Source: Brachybacterium sp. SGAir0954 (GTDB taxonomy: Bacteria > Actinomycetota > Actinomycetes > Actinomycetales > Dermabacteraceae). Taken from it: DNA of 64,000 nucleotides. Position numbers and translations under genes: made by a program. Position 1 is the stretch's first letter. Every line of letters starts with the position of its first letter. Below are positions 41,326 through 51,857 of this stretch, one piece after another. The stretch covers positions 620,001-684,000 of the forward strand of contig NZ_CP027295.1 in the NCBI RefSeq assembly GCF_005490785.1, written 5' to 3'. Below the pieces are notes generated by a model. The model was given only the letters and a program-made list of their open reading frames with translations. It had not been told where the DNA came from and did no database searches.

Positions 41326-42609
41326 TCACTCCCGCTCGTGGGCGGCGAGGAGGGCGAAGCCGCCCGCGATCGCGATGAGCGCGGCGACCATGCCGATGAG
41401 CGCCGGCCAGCCGCCCGCCACGAAGAACATGCCGCCCACGAAGCCGAAGACGCTCGAGCCCACGTAGTACCAGAGGTTGTAGAGGCTCGTCGCCTGGGCG
41501 CGATCCTGCGCGGCCTGCACGCCGGCCCAGCCCGAGGCGATCGCGTGCGCGCCGAACAGCCCGGCGGTCATGACCACGAGCCCCGCCACCACGAGCACGA
41601 GCGGCTGCGCGAGGGTGAGCAGCGCGCCGGCGAGCATGATCCCCATCGACGTGAGCAGCACCCGCCGCCGGCCGTGCCGGGCGACGAGGCCGCCCGCGAT
41701 CCGCGAGGACGCGGTGCCGGAGAGGTAGGCGATGAACAGCAGGCTCGTGAGGCTCGAGGGCATCGCGTACGGGGCGCCCTCGAGGCGGAAGCCCAGGTAG
41801 TTGTAGATCGCGACGAAGGCCCCCATGAGCAGGAAGCCCTGCGCGTAGAGCACGAGCAGGCGGGGCGTGCGCAGGTGACGGCCGACGGCGGCGACCACGT
41901 GCCGCACGGAGACCGGGTGCGGGGAGAAGCCGCGCGGCGGCGGGGTGATCGTGAAGAAGACGAGCGCCGCGGCGGAGGCCATGAGGGCGACGGCGAAGGT
42001 GCCCACGCGCCAGTCGGTGAGGTCCGCGACGGGGCCAGCGACGAGGCGACCCAGCAGCCCGCCGATCGTCGTGCCGGAGACATAGGTGCCGGCCGCGATC
42101 GCGGCGTGCCGGCGGTCGATCTCCTCGCCGAGATAGACGACGGCGATCGCGGGGATCCCGCCGAGGGCCGCGCCCTCGAGGACCCGCACCACCATGAGCG
42201 TGCCGAACCAGGGGATCCACGGCATGAGAAGGCCCAGCGCGGTCGCGGCGACGAGGCTCACGCGCATGGCGGCGACCCGGCCGATCCTGTCCGCGACGAG
42301 CGACCACGGCAGCACGGAGGCGGCGAGGCCCAGGGTCGCCGCGGAGACGGTGAGGCTCGCGCGGGAGGCGTCGACCCCCATGTCCGCGGCGAGGATCGGC
42401 AGCACACCCTGCGGGGAGTACAGCTGGGCGAAGGTCGCGATGCCCGCGCAGAGCAGCGCGAGCAGGATCCGGCGGTAGGCCGCGGAGCCGCGGTCGTGCC
42501 CCGCCCACGGCGCGGGCGTCGGTGCGGCGGGCGGTGCGGCGGCAGGGACGGCGTCGGAGAGGTCCGACGGCCGGAGGACGGGGGTGGGGAGGGTGGGGGT
42601 GGTCGACAT
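41326..42609 (-). CDS. MFS transporter, YnfM-like
   Basis: The 427-residue transporter has 12 predicted helices and the MFS loop motif DRIGRVAAMRVS between helices 2 and 3. After an Ala/Pro-rich N-terminus, FAQLYSPQGVLPILAADMGV fits the group that includes E. coli YnfM (arabinose-polymer or drug export). It is divergent from a LysR regulator, as ynfM is in E. coli, so it is probably controlled by that regulator. Substrate not known. Confidence 0.9.
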   Translation of the reverse strand: MSTTPTLPTPVLRPSDLSDAVPAAAPPAAPTPAPWAGHDRGSAAYRRILLALLCAGIATFAQLYSPQGVLPILAADMGVDASRASLTVSAATLGLAASVLPWSLVADRIGRVAAMRVSLVAATALGLLMPWIPWFGTLMVVRVLEGAALGGIPAIAVVYLGEEIDRRHAAIAAGTYVSGTTIGGLLGRLVAGPVADLTDWRVGTFAVALMASAAALVFFTITPPPRGFSPHPVSVRHVVAAVGRHLRTPRLLVLYAQGFLLMGAFVAIYNYLGFRLEGAPYAMPSSLTSLLFIAYLSGTASSRIAGGLVARHGRRRVLLTSMGIMLAGALLTLAQPLVLVVAGLVVMTAGLFGAHAIASGWAGVQAAQDRAQATSLYNLWYYVGSSVFGFVGGMFFVAGGWPALIGMVAALIAIAGGFALLAAHERE

Positions 42610-42803
42610 GTGCGGGAGGCGCTCCTCGGGAGATCGCCGCTCACGCTAGGAGCCGCCGCGCCCCCGCACAAAGGTCATGGAGCGATGCCTGGCATAGCGA
42701 TACCGGCATAGGATCGTGTGACCGGCGACGACGATCCCGTGCGGGCCGGCCGACGCGCCCGCGGAGTGAGCGAGCAGACGTCACGGGCAAGGGAGGAGGG
42801 CCG
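42610..42803. promoter_or_regulatory. Divergent MFS/LysR regulatory region
   Basis: An inverted repeat ATGCC-T-GGCAT lies at 42685-42695. GGCATAG then occurs as a direct repeat (42691-42697 and 42706-42712), and TAGGAT (42709-42714) is a likely -10 for the LysR gene. On the minus strand TAGCGT (revcomp of 42643-42648 region) may serve the MFS gene. The layout fits LysR binding to T-N11-A type sites. Confidence 0.5.
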
Positions 42804-43778
42804 ATGGAGCAGCAGGGCGACGCCTCCGGTCGTAGCGGTCATGAGGCGGCTGAGGGCCTCGAGGGTCTCGAAGGCCTGGACCGCGGCCGCGTGCTGCGGG
42901 ACCTCCCCGTGTTCTGCGCCGTCGCGGAGGCCGGCCAGGTCACGCTCGCCGCCGCGGAGCTCGGCCAGCCGCAGTCGATGGTCTCGCGCACGCTGGGCCG
43001 TCTCGAGGCGACCCTCGGGGTGCGCCTGTTCGAGCGCCGGGGCCGCGGGATGGAGCTGACCGAGGCGGGGCGGCACCTCCTGCCCTACGCGCAGGCCGGA
43101 CTGCAGCAGCTCGACGCGGGCCTGCGCGAGGTGCAGGGGCAGCAGGTGATCGGCCGGGACACGCTGCGGGTGGCGGTGCAGTCGCTGCTGGGCCTGCGCG
43201 TGGTCCCGCCGCTCATCGCACGCTTCCGGGCCTCGTACCCGGAGGTGGACTTCGAGCTCGTGCAGGGCTCCCGCCGCCGCGGCCTCACCCTGCTCGAGGA
43301 GGGGCGGATCGACATGGCGCTGCTCTCCTCGCCGCCGCGGATGCCGCGCACCACCACCATCGAGATGGCCGCGGAGCCGCTCGTCGCGCTCGTGCCCGCA
43401 GGCCACCCGCTGCAGCGGAGCGCACCGGTCGCGGTCGAGGAGCTCGCCGACGAGGAGCTCATCATGCTCTCCGCGGACTTCGACGTGCACGGTCTCGTCC
43501 ACGCCATGTTCGCCTCCGCAGGCCGAACCCCGCGGATCGGGATGACGACCGAGGACTACTACACGGTGCGCGGCCTGGTCTCGGCGCGGCTCGGGGTGAG
43601 CATCATGCCGCCGATGCCGACGGTCTCCGACGAGGTCCGTGAGCTGCGGATCGACTCGCCGATGGCGCGCCGCACGATCGGCGCGGTCGTGCACGAGGAC
43701 GCGGGTCGGCCGGCGCTCACGGCCTTCGTGCGGATGCTCGCCGCCTCCGACGGGCCCGCCGAGGTCGGGGCCCGCTGA
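42804..43778 (+). CDS. LysR-family transcriptional regulator
   Basis: The 324-residue LysR regulator has a ~30-residue Gly/Glu-rich lead, then a winged helix-turn-helix (FCAVAEAGQVTLAAAELGQP, QSMVSRTLGRLEATLGVRLF) and an effector domain (DTLRVAVQSLLGLRVVPPLI). The effector part contains IDMALLSSPPRMP and LVALVPAGHPL, the usual ligand-cleft segments. It probably controls the divergent MFS gene. GGGAGGAGGG precedes ATG 42804. The inducer is not known. Confidence 0.9.
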   Translation: MEQQGDASGRSGHEAAEGLEGLEGLDRGRVLRDLPVFCAVAEAGQVTLAAAELGQPQSMVSRTLGRLEATLGVRLFERRGRGMELTEAGRHLLPYAQAGLQQLDAGLREVQGQQVIGRDTLRVAVQSLLGLRVVPPLIARFRASYPEVDFELVQGSRRRGLTLLEEGRIDMALLSSPPRMPRTTTIEMAAEPLVALVPAGHPLQRSAPVAVEELADEELIMLSADFDVHGLVHAMFASAGRTPRIGMTTEDYYTVRGLVSARLGVSIMPPMPTVSDEVRELRIDSPMARRTIGAVVHEDAGRPALTAFVRMLAASDGPAEVGAR

Positions 43779-43800
43779 GGTCTGGCCTCGGCCCGGCGGC

Positions 43801-44433
43801 TCAGGCCGGGCCGACGTGCAGGATCGTCGTGAGCAGCTCGCGGGCGCGGTCGAGCACGTCGTCGTAGCTGCGCTCCTCGCCCTCCGGGGTCGACCCCGCA
43901 CTGTGGTGGGCGAGGTGGCCGAGCGAGCGGATCATCCCGGCGATGAGGCTCGTGATCATCTCCGCCGTCGGCGCGACCTCCTCCTCGGGGAGGTCGGGGT
44001 GCTCGTTGCGGACGCGGAGCTGGATGATCTCGCCGAGCTCCTCCTCGAGGGCGAAGATGCGCTGCATCTGCGCGGCGAGGAGATCGGGGTGCGAGGTCAC
44101 CACCCGCATCCGCTGCTCGAGGGAGAAGGGGAGGTCCATGGGCGGCGGCGTGACGATGCCGACCGCGTCGAGCAGCACCGGACCCGTGCCCACGATGAAG
44201 CGGCGGGCGGCGCTCTGGTCGATCCGGGGCATGTGCCGGCCCAGGAGCGCGTCCTCCTTGGTGGGGTAGTGGTTGAAGAAGGTGCGCTGGCTGATGCCGG
44301 CGGCCTCGCTGATCATCGCGACGGTGACGTCGGCGTAGCCGTGCTCGGCGACGAGCTCCAGGGCGGCCTTCTCGATGGCGTCGGCCGTGCGCTCGCCGCG
44401 ACTCCTCGCCACGGGGGCGGACTTCTCGCTCAT
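43801..44433 (-). CDS. TetR-family regulator of the divergent efflux pump
   Basis: The 210-residue TetR protein has a helix-turn-helix at residues ~33-60 (GYADVTVAMISEAAGISQRT, FFNHYPTKEDALLG). The C-terminal ligand domain is helical and variable. It is leaderless (TACTGT 6 nt before the ATG) and divergent from a DHA2 drug transporter across 110 bp with two palindromic operators. It most likely represses the pump and itself. Confidence 0.92.
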   Translation of the reverse strand: MSEKSAPVARSRGERTADAIEKAALELVAEHGYADVTVAMISEAAGISQRTFFNHYPTKEDALLGRHMPRIDQSAARRFIVGTGPVLLDAVGIVTPPPMDLPFSLEQRMRVVTSHPDLLAAQMQRIFALEEELGEIIQLRVRNEHPDLPEEEVAPTAEMITSLIAGMIRSLGHLAHHSAGSTPEGEERSYDDVLDRARELLTTILHVGPA

Positions 44434-44439
44434 GGGGCC

Positions 44440-44445
44440 ACAGTA
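44440..44445 (-). promoter_or_regulatory. Leaderless promoter of the TetR gene
   Basis: TACTGT on the minus strand ends 6 nt before ATG 44433. Confidence 0.6.
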
Positions 44446-44476
44446 CGGCGCGCCACACCTCTCTGGACGCTCCTAG

Positions 44477-44513
44477 TGGCAGTCGCTACAGTTTCGAGTT
44501 GCAGTCACTGCAG
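44477..44513. promoter_or_regulatory. Twin TetR operators upstream of the DHA2 pump
   Basis: Site B is the perfect palindrome TGCAGT-C-ACTGCA (44500-44512). Site A (TGGCAGT-C-GCTACAG around 44477-44491) is a degenerate copy. Centres at 44484 and 44506 are 22 bp apart, two helical turns, so two dimers could bind one DNA face. Confidence 0.75.
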
Positions 44514-44525
44514 TTCTGAGTGTGA

Positions 44526-46196
<1,671 letters not shown>

Positions 46197-46311
46197 GGCC
46201 CGCGCACCGGAGTGCGCTCGCGCTCGCCACACGCCCCGTCGGGGGCCGCAGCTTCGACGCGGCCGGCAGGGACGTCCGCCCGCTCGCCGGACGCACCCGG
46301 GACGGCCCTGC

Positions 46312-48057
46312 TCAGCGGCCGGGCGCGGTGAGCAGGAGCTCCACGTTCCGGTCCTGGGCCTCGCCCTCCTGGGAGGGGTCCGCGTGGATGTCGTTGAAGG
46401 ACAGCTCGCGGTAGAGCGTCGCGAGGGAGTCGCCCTGGTACGGCGCCGCGGACTCGATGATCGTCGAGAGCAGGGACAGGGTGCCGTCGCGGTTGTCGAC
46501 CACCTCGATCACGCGGGCCTGCTGCGGGAAGTCCACGTGCGAGGCGGTGTTGATGGTCCAGTAGCGCCGCTCGGGCACGTCGTGCCCGCGCAGCTCGACG
46601 GCGTTGGTGTGCGTGTGCCCGTTGACCCAGGCGAGCACGTTCGGGAAGCGGCCCAGCAGGTTCGCCACGTCCCAGCCGGCGTGCCGCAGCTCGGGCTCGC
46701 CCGGCGCGAGCAGGAGGTTGTTCATCGTGCCCGGCGTGTGGTGGCTGAACACGAGGAAGTAGGTGTCCTCCGCCCGCCGGGTCACGAGCCGCCCGAGCGC
46801 GTCGTAGGAGCGGCTCGAGCCCTCGGTGAGCACCCGCTCGAGCCAGCGGTACTGGGCGTGGCCCAGGGACCCCTCGGTGAAGCCGGCCCGGTTCGTGGAG
46901 TCCAGCGCGATGCCGACCACGCCTTCGGCGATCCCGAAGGTGTAGTAGCCGGTGCGCTCGGCGACGTTCTGCTCGGTGTAGCCGTGGCCCGGCGCGCCCG
47001 CCCGGGGCGCCGAGTCGAGGTGCGCGCGCAGGTACTCCTCGATCGTGAACGGGGCGCGACGCTCGTCCGGCGTGACCTCGTGGTCGTGGCGCGGATCGGC
47101 GCTCGTGGTGATCTCCGGGGTGCGCGTGCCCTCGATCGAGGAGGTCGCAGCGGTGCGCACGCGGGACTCGAGCTGGCGATTCGCGGCGTCGGAGGTGAAT
47201 CCCGTGAACTTCCACGAGCCGGTGTAGATCTCCGTGAGGAAGCCCCAGTCCGACGGCAGCGTGCCGGAGACGGAGTCGTCGTGGTTGCCGAACACGCTGA
47301 ACCAGGGCACGTCGAGGCCCGGGCTGCGGTGGCTCGCCGTGGCGCGGTCCAGGAGGTCGGGGATCGGGGCGAAGCCGGCCTGCTCATAGCGGTCGTCCAC
47401 GCCGCCGGCGGGGTTCCAGTAGTTCCGGTCGCCGCTGGTCTGCACGCCCTCCCAGGTCCCGTCGGCCCCGGTGCTCGCGGTGATCTCGCCGCCGTCCATG
47501 ACGGCGAGGAACCAGTCGAGCTCGACGGTCTCGTGGTTGTCGGTGTTGTCCCCGGTGGTGACGACGCAGTCGAGGGGGCGGCGCGTGTGCGGGCCCTTCC
47601 CCAGGGCGTTCACGCGCTCGACGAGTGAGACGGAGCCCTGGGTGGTGAGGGACTCCTGCGGGCGGAAGGCGGAGCCGGTGACGTCGTGGAGGTACTCGAA
47701 GCGCATCGGGGACTGGGCGTCGAGCAGGTGCTGGTCGGTGAACTGGACGAGCGCGGCGAGCGGGACGCGGGTGTCGGTGCGGGCCTTCCGTGGAGGGTTC
47801 TCGAGCGCGTCCTCCCGCACGAGGAAGGGGGAGGGGTCCCCGGCGGTGAGGCGGCGGTAGGAGCCCTCGGGGCCGGCCTCGGGCACGGCGCGCTCGGCGA
47901 GGGTGGTGCCGGTGGGGTCGAGCCCGGCGTCCTCGGCGAAGGCCCGCTGGGCGGGGAGGGTCGCGGCGGTGGTGCCGGCGAGGGTGAGGGCGGAGCCGGC
48001 GAGCAGCGTGCGCCGGCGCAGCGGGGAGGAGGGGGCGGGGACGTGGGGATGCGCCAT
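46312..48057 (-). CDS. Tat-exported metallophosphoesterase (TIGR03767-like)
   Basis: The 581-residue protein starts with a twin-arginine-type signal (SSPLRRRTLLAGSALTLAG). The calcineurin-like phosphoesterase metal sites are ALVQFTDQHLLD, CVVTTGDNTDNHE, FSVFGNHDDSVSG, FSHHTPG and VNGHTHTN. It resembles the actinobacterial PPA1498/TIGR03767 family. It probably acts outside the cell on a phosphoester; the substrate is not known. It stands as a single gene after the DHA2 pump (convergent). Confidence 0.88.
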   Translation of the reverse strand: MAHPHVPAPSSPLRRRTLLAGSALTLAGTTAATLPAQRAFAEDAGLDPTGTTLAERAVPEAGPEGSYRRLTAGDPSPFLVREDALENPPRKARTDTRVPLAALVQFTDQHLLDAQSPMRFEYLHDVTGSAFRPQESLTTQGSVSLVERVNALGKGPHTRRPLDCVVTTGDNTDNHETVELDWFLAVMDGGEITASTGADGTWEGVQTSGDRNYWNPAGGVDDRYEQAGFAPIPDLLDRATASHRSPGLDVPWFSVFGNHDDSVSGTLPSDWGFLTEIYTGSWKFTGFTSDAANRQLESRVRTAATSSIEGTRTPEITTSADPRHDHEVTPDERRAPFTIEEYLRAHLDSAPRAGAPGHGYTEQNVAERTGYYTFGIAEGVVGIALDSTNRAGFTEGSLGHAQYRWLERVLTEGSSRSYDALGRLVTRRAEDTYFLVFSHHTPGTMNNLLLAPGEPELRHAGWDVANLLGRFPNVLAWVNGHTHTNAVELRGHDVPERRYWTINTASHVDFPQQARVIEVVDNRDGTLSLLSTIIESAAPYQGDSLATLYRELSFNDIHADPSQEGEAQDRNVELLLTAPGR

Positions 48058-48167
48058 GACCCCCAGCCCAGCAGCCCAGGGTTACCCCTGGATAAAGGCT
48101 GGGGGAGCGGCACGTGGCGACCGCGCGGCCCGCCGGCGACGGGCCCCGCTGAGCCGTGCCGGCGGCG

Positions 48168-48719
48168 TCAGAGGATGAACTCGAGCGGGTCGAACTCGTC
48201 GATCTCGATGATCCGCACGCGCGGCAGCTTCGAGGTGAAGGCGTGGACGTCGTGCTCGAGGTCGAAGAACTCGATCCCCGGGACGTTGCGGAGATCCGCG
48301 GCCATGAACTCCTGGAAGCCGACGATCCCCGTGCGGCGCTCCGGATCGGCGGCGAGCGCCTGCATCTGCGGCACGAAGTCCTTGTCGTGGCTGACGAGCA
48401 GGACGTCCGCCTCGCGCTCCGCGAGGGCCTCGGCGGTGCGCTGGATCGCGATGTCCACGACCTTGCCCTCGCCGCGCAGCGGGACGGTGCGGTAGCCGAT
48501 CGCGATGAGCGCCTGCACGAAGCCCAGCGGCAGCGTGTCGCCCACGGCGAGGAAGAACAGGCCGGTCACCGGTTGCTGCCAGGCGGACTCGGCGTGCTCG
48601 AGGAGCTTGTTCCAGCGGGGCCGCTCATCGGGCTGGGGCCGGCGGTTCAGCACCGACACCCCCAGGGTGGCGTCGATGTTCTCCCCGTCTACCAGCATGT
48701 ACGTGCGGCGATCGCTCAT
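48168..48719 (-). CDS. NYN-domain (LabA-like) putative ribonuclease
   Basis: The 183-residue protein is nearly all NYN/PIN-like domain. The metal-binding acids are visible: Asp11 (LVDGENID), Asp89 (GKVVDIAIQ), Asp112 and Asp114 (VSHDKDFVPQ). This family includes LabA and NYN nucleases that cleave RNA. It is leaderless and divergent from selO. Confidence 0.85.
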   Translation of the reverse strand: MSDRRTYMLVDGENIDATLGVSVLNRRPQPDERPRWNKLLEHAESAWQQPVTGLFFLAVGDTLPLGFVQALIAIGYRTVPLRGEGKVVDIAIQRTAEALAEREADVLLVSHDKDFVPQMQALAADPERRTGIVGFQEFMAADLRNVPGIEFFDLEHDVHAFTSKLPRVRIIEIDEFDPLEFIL

Positions 48720-48725
48720 GGGGCG

Positions 48726-48731
48726 AGCCTA
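48726..48731 (-). promoter_or_regulatory. Leaderless promoter of the NYN gene
   Basis: TAGGCT on the minus strand ends 6 nt before ATG 48719. Confidence 0.65.
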
Positions 48732-48774
48732 CGCGCTCCCCGCCCCGCCCCCGCCCGGACGGGGGCGACGACCG

Positions 48775-48780
48775 TAGGCT
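48775..48780 (+). promoter_or_regulatory. Leaderless promoter of selO
   Basis: TAGGCT ends 6 nt before ATG 48787. With the NYN promoter it makes two back-to-back leaderless starts only 67 bp apart. Confidence 0.65.
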
Positions 48781-48786
48781 GGACCG

Positions 48787-50313
48787 ATGGCGACCACCCG
48801 GAACGCGCTGCCCGCCCTCGCCCAGTCCACCGCCGCGGCGGTGCCGGCGCTGTCCGTGCCCTGGCAGGCCGATCCCGTGCCCGCCGCGCGGATCGTATGG
48901 CTGAACGAGGCGCTCGCCGCGGAGCTCGGTATCGACCCGGACCTGCTGCGCGGTCCCGAGGGCCTCGCCCTGCTCACCGGCAGGATCGGGGCCGACGGCC
49001 GCCCGCTCGCCCCCGGTGAGGTCCCGCCGGAGCCGCCCTTCACCACCGCGCAGGCCTACGCGGGCCACCAGTTCGGCCAGCCGAACCCGCAGCTGGGCGA
49101 CGGCCGCGCCGTGCTGCTCGGCGACCTCGAGGACGACCGCGGGCGCCGCGTCGACCTCCACCTCAAGGGCTCCGGTCGCACGCACTTCGCCCGCGGCGGC
49201 GACGGGAAGGCGCCGCTCGGGCCGATGCTCCGCGAGGCGATCATCGGGGAGTTCCTGCACGCCGCCGGGGTCCCCACCACCCGGGCGCTCGCCGTGCTCG
49301 CGACCGGGGAGCGGATCGCACCCCGTCGCGGGGAGGAGACCGAGCCCGGTGCGCTGCTGGTGCGGGTCGCCGCGAGCCACCTGCGTGTGGGGACCGTGCA
49401 GCACGCCGCCTGGCACCACGGGGAGGGGACCGTGCGGGGTGTCGTCGACCTCGCGATCGCCCGCCACCACCCGCGCGCCGCGGAGGCGGAGAACCCGCCG
49501 CTCGCGCTGCTCGAGGCGGTCACGAACGCGCAGGCGGAGCTCCTGGCGCAGTGGATGCTGCTGGGCTTCGTGCACGGCGTCATGAACACCGACAACATGG
49601 CGCTGTCGGGGCAGAGCATCGACCACGGTCCCTGCGCCTTCCTCGACGCCCACGTGCCGGGCGCCGTGTTCAGCTCGATCGACCGGCAGGGACGCTACGC
49701 CTACGGCAACCAGCCGGGGATCGCGCTGTGGAACCTCTCCCGCCTCGCGGAGGCGCTGCTCCCGGCCATCGACCCGGAGGATCCCGAGCGCGGGGTCGCG
49801 GCGGCGACCGTCGTCCTCGAGGGCTTCGAGCCGGCGTACCTCGAGGCGCGCGCCCGGGGGTTCGCGCGGAAGCTCGGCGTGCCCGGCGTGGAGGACCCGG
49901 TGCGGCTCGCCGCGGCGGGCGAGCTCGGCGAGGAGCTGCTCGCCCTGCTCGCGGAGCACGGGGCGGACCACACGCTCGCGTTCCGCGCGGTGGCGGAGTC
50001 CCGGCCGGGCGTGGTCCTGCCCGGGGCGCCGTCGGCCGCGATCGAGGCGTGGTGGGCGCGGCTGCTCGCGCTGCGCGGGGAGGGCCCGGAGGCCCGCGCC
50101 GCGCTCGCGGAGGCGGGGCGGGCGAACCCCCGCCGGATCCCCCGCAACCGGCTGCTCGAGGACGCGCTCGCCGCCGCTCAGGCGGGCGAGGAGGCGGCCG
50201 CGCTGCGCGTGCTCGCCGGTGTGGCCGAGCCCTTCGAGGAGCGTCCGGAATATGCGGACATCGAGAGTCCGGCAGGTGGCGCGGATCCCGTGGTCACGTT
50301 CTGCGGCACCTGA
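48787..50313 (+). CDS. selO: Protein adenylyltransferase SelO (YdiU)
   Basis: SelO is a pseudokinase-fold enzyme that transfers AMP to protein Ser/Thr/Tyr. The 508-residue protein has the family blocks GHQFGQPNPQLGDGRAVLLG, LKGSGRTHFARGGDGKAPLG, PMLREAIIGEFLHAAGVPTT and the metal-binding HGVMNTDNMALSGQSIDHGP. The C-terminus VVTFCGT has the conserved Cys where the human protein has selenocysteine. E. coli SelO links to oxidative stress. It is leaderless. Confidence 0.95.
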   Translation: MATTRNALPALAQSTAAAVPALSVPWQADPVPAARIVWLNEALAAELGIDPDLLRGPEGLALLTGRIGADGRPLAPGEVPPEPPFTTAQAYAGHQFGQPNPQLGDGRAVLLGDLEDDRGRRVDLHLKGSGRTHFARGGDGKAPLGPMLREAIIGEFLHAAGVPTTRALAVLATGERIAPRRGEETEPGALLVRVAASHLRVGTVQHAAWHHGEGTVRGVVDLAIARHHPRAAEAENPPLALLEAVTNAQAELLAQWMLLGFVHGVMNTDNMALSGQSIDHGPCAFLDAHVPGAVFSSIDRQGRYAYGNQPGIALWNLSRLAEALLPAIDPEDPERGVAAATVVLEGFEPAYLEARARGFARKLGVPGVEDPVRLAAAGELGEELLALLAEHGADHTLAFRAVAESRPGVVLPGAPSAAIEAWWARLLALRGEGPEARAALAEAGRANPRRIPRNRLLEDALAAAQAGEEAAALRVLAGVAEPFEERPEYADIESPAGGADPVVTFCGT

Positions 50314-50760
50314 AAGAGGTGTGTCGTCACCGGTTCTGGACGACCCTGCAGGTGGGGTCCGTGCTGTCCGCTGCGAAGGACCCGCGAAGGGCGCTTCCCG
50401 AGGCGTCTCGGATCTCCGACGTGACTCGTCACGTTCAGGGCACGTCCATCGACACCGACGTCCGGAGGACACCGCGAATACCCTGGCGAACCACGACCGT
50501 GCGGGACGGCGCCTCACGGTCCTCTCCGCCATCGTCGTCCTGATCATCGCCGCGATCCTCGCGAAGGCCCAGGCCTCCCCGGCGCCCGCCGGCCCCGCGC
50601 CCGCCGGCGCGAACGTCGTCCCGCCCCGTCCCGACGAGCAGGGCTGGTGCACCCCCTCGGGCGCCTCTGACCTGCGTGTTCCTCCCACGGATAAATACCT
50701 TGTCGCCCTCGGGTGGACAGACCTACCGTGGTGGCACACGGAAAGGAGGTGATCCGAGGA

Positions 50761-50799
50761 ATGATTTCCCATCGGACATGTGAGGTGGCTCGCCGCTGA
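50761..50799 (+). CDS. Possible 12-residue mini-ORF behind an extreme Shine-Dalgarno
   Basis: ATG 50761 opens a 12-codon frame, MISHRTCEVARR. It lies 10 nt after GGAGGT within GAAAGGAGGTGATCC (50741-50755), which is complementary over 15 nt to the conserved 3' end of 16S rRNA. It may be a leader peptide or ribosome-capture site for what follows; the esterase start is 173 nt downstream with its own promoter. Doubtful as a gene. Confidence 0.25.
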   Translation: MISHRTCEVARR

Positions 50800-50959
50800 G
50801 GCGACCATCGACTCTGACCCGCAGCAGCGGGCCCCAGATCGACGGACCGCAGCGAATACCAGCGAGCTGCCCGGACCCGCAGGGGTCGGCCATCGTCCAG
50901 CCGGCACGCGCACCGCGCACCCTGCGGGTCCGCCCGTGCCCGGGCCCGGATCGCGGCAC

Positions 50960-50965
50960 TACGCT
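50960..50965 (+). promoter_or_regulatory. Leaderless promoter of the esterase gene
   Basis: TACGCT ends 6 nt before GTG 50972, with no Shine-Dalgarno. Confidence 0.6.
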
Positions 50966-50971
50966 CGAGCC

Positions 50972-51676
50972 GTGAGCACCCCCAGCTTCCCACCGGTCAC
51001 CCGGCTGACCCCGGCCCCCTCCGCGATCGACGACGCCGCCGTCCGGTACCACCCGCACGCCCCCGGCCCCGAAGACAGGGTCGTCCTGCTCCTCCACGGC
51101 CTCGGCAGCCACGAGGAGGACCTGCTCGGACTCGCCCCGATGCTGCCGCCCGGCCCCGTCTACGCCTCCCTGCGCGGCGTGCTCGCCTGCGGCGCGGGCT
51201 ACGCCTGGATGGCCCCGCCACCCGTGGACCCGAGCGACCCGTCCCTCATCGACGAGTCCTCCGCCGCCGTCGAGGACTGGATCGCCCGCACCCCCGGGAC
51301 CGTCGTCGGCGCGATCGGCTTCTCCCAGGGCGGCATGCTCGCCCTCCACCTGCTGCGTCGCGACGCCCGCGCGTTCGAGTGGATCGTGCAGCTCTCTGGC
51401 CGGCCCTTCGGCGCCCCGCAGCCGGGGGACGCCGCGCTCGCGGAGCGCCGGCCCCCGGCGCTCTGGGGCCACGGCGGCCTGGACCCGCTGTTCGACCCCG
51501 CCATGGAGGACGAGGTGCGCGCGTTCATGACCGCGCACACCGCCCTCGAGGAGGTGCACCGCCCGTACCTCGGGCACGGCATCGACCAGGAGGAGCTCGC
51601 CGCGATCGCAGGCTTCGTCGGCCGCATGCTCGAGGGGGCCGACGGGGGCACCGCCGGCGTCTCCGCCGAGGGCTGA
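50972..51676 (+). CDS. Phospholipase/carboxylesterase-type alpha/beta hydrolase
   Basis: The 234-residue hydrolase has VVLLLHGLGSHEEDLLGLAP (oxyanion region), the nucleophile elbow GAIGFSQGGMLALHL (Ser in GFSQG) and a late acid/His pair (GGLDPLFDPAM; YLGHGIDQEEL). This is the carboxylesterase/phospholipase (YpfH/EstB-like) group acting on small esters. GTG 50972 is set by the leaderless promoter; the frame is open upstream without similarity. Confidence 0.88.
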   Translation: MSTPSFPPVTRLTPAPSAIDDAAVRYHPHAPGPEDRVVLLLHGLGSHEEDLLGLAPMLPPGPVYASLRGVLACGAGYAWMAPPPVDPSDPSLIDESSAAVEDWIARTPGTVVGAIGFSQGGMLALHLLRRDARAFEWIVQLSGRPFGAPQPGDAALAERRPPALWGHGGLDPLFDPAMEDEVRAFMTAHTALEEVHRPYLGHGIDQEELAAIAGFVGRMLEGADGGTAGVSAEG

Positions 51677-51857
51677 ACGCCCCAGCGGCGCGGTCCCGCC
51701 CCTGGTCACGGTGCGGACCGTCGAGGATCGGAGGAAGGTACCCGATCCCATCGGTGCGCGGGTGCACAATCCTCTGCCGCGGCCCAGGGGAGGCGCTGTA
51801 CGCTTCCCTCATCCCGCGCCGAGAGACGGCGCCGGAGTCGAGGAGAACAAGGAGACC

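Larger units (their letters stand above)
50314..50971 (+). other. selO-esterase gap with no clear gene
   Basis: Most of this 658-bp stretch lacks a convincing gene. One plus-strand frame (about 50500-50752) encodes a hydrophobic helix (LTVLSAIVVLIIAAILAKAQ), a Pro/Ala linker and GWTDLPWWHTERR, but no good start codon precedes it; it may be a small membrane-anchored protein or a remnant. A very strong Shine-Dalgarno (50741-50755) and a mini-ORF follow. A locally AT-rich patch lies at about 50690-50701. Confidence 0.4.

Noticed and set aside
50690-50755. Possible 16S rRNA 3' fragment on the minus strand
   Set aside because: Only the last 15 nt match the 16S tail; the bases before it do not resemble the conserved helix 45 region (GGTGCGGCT).
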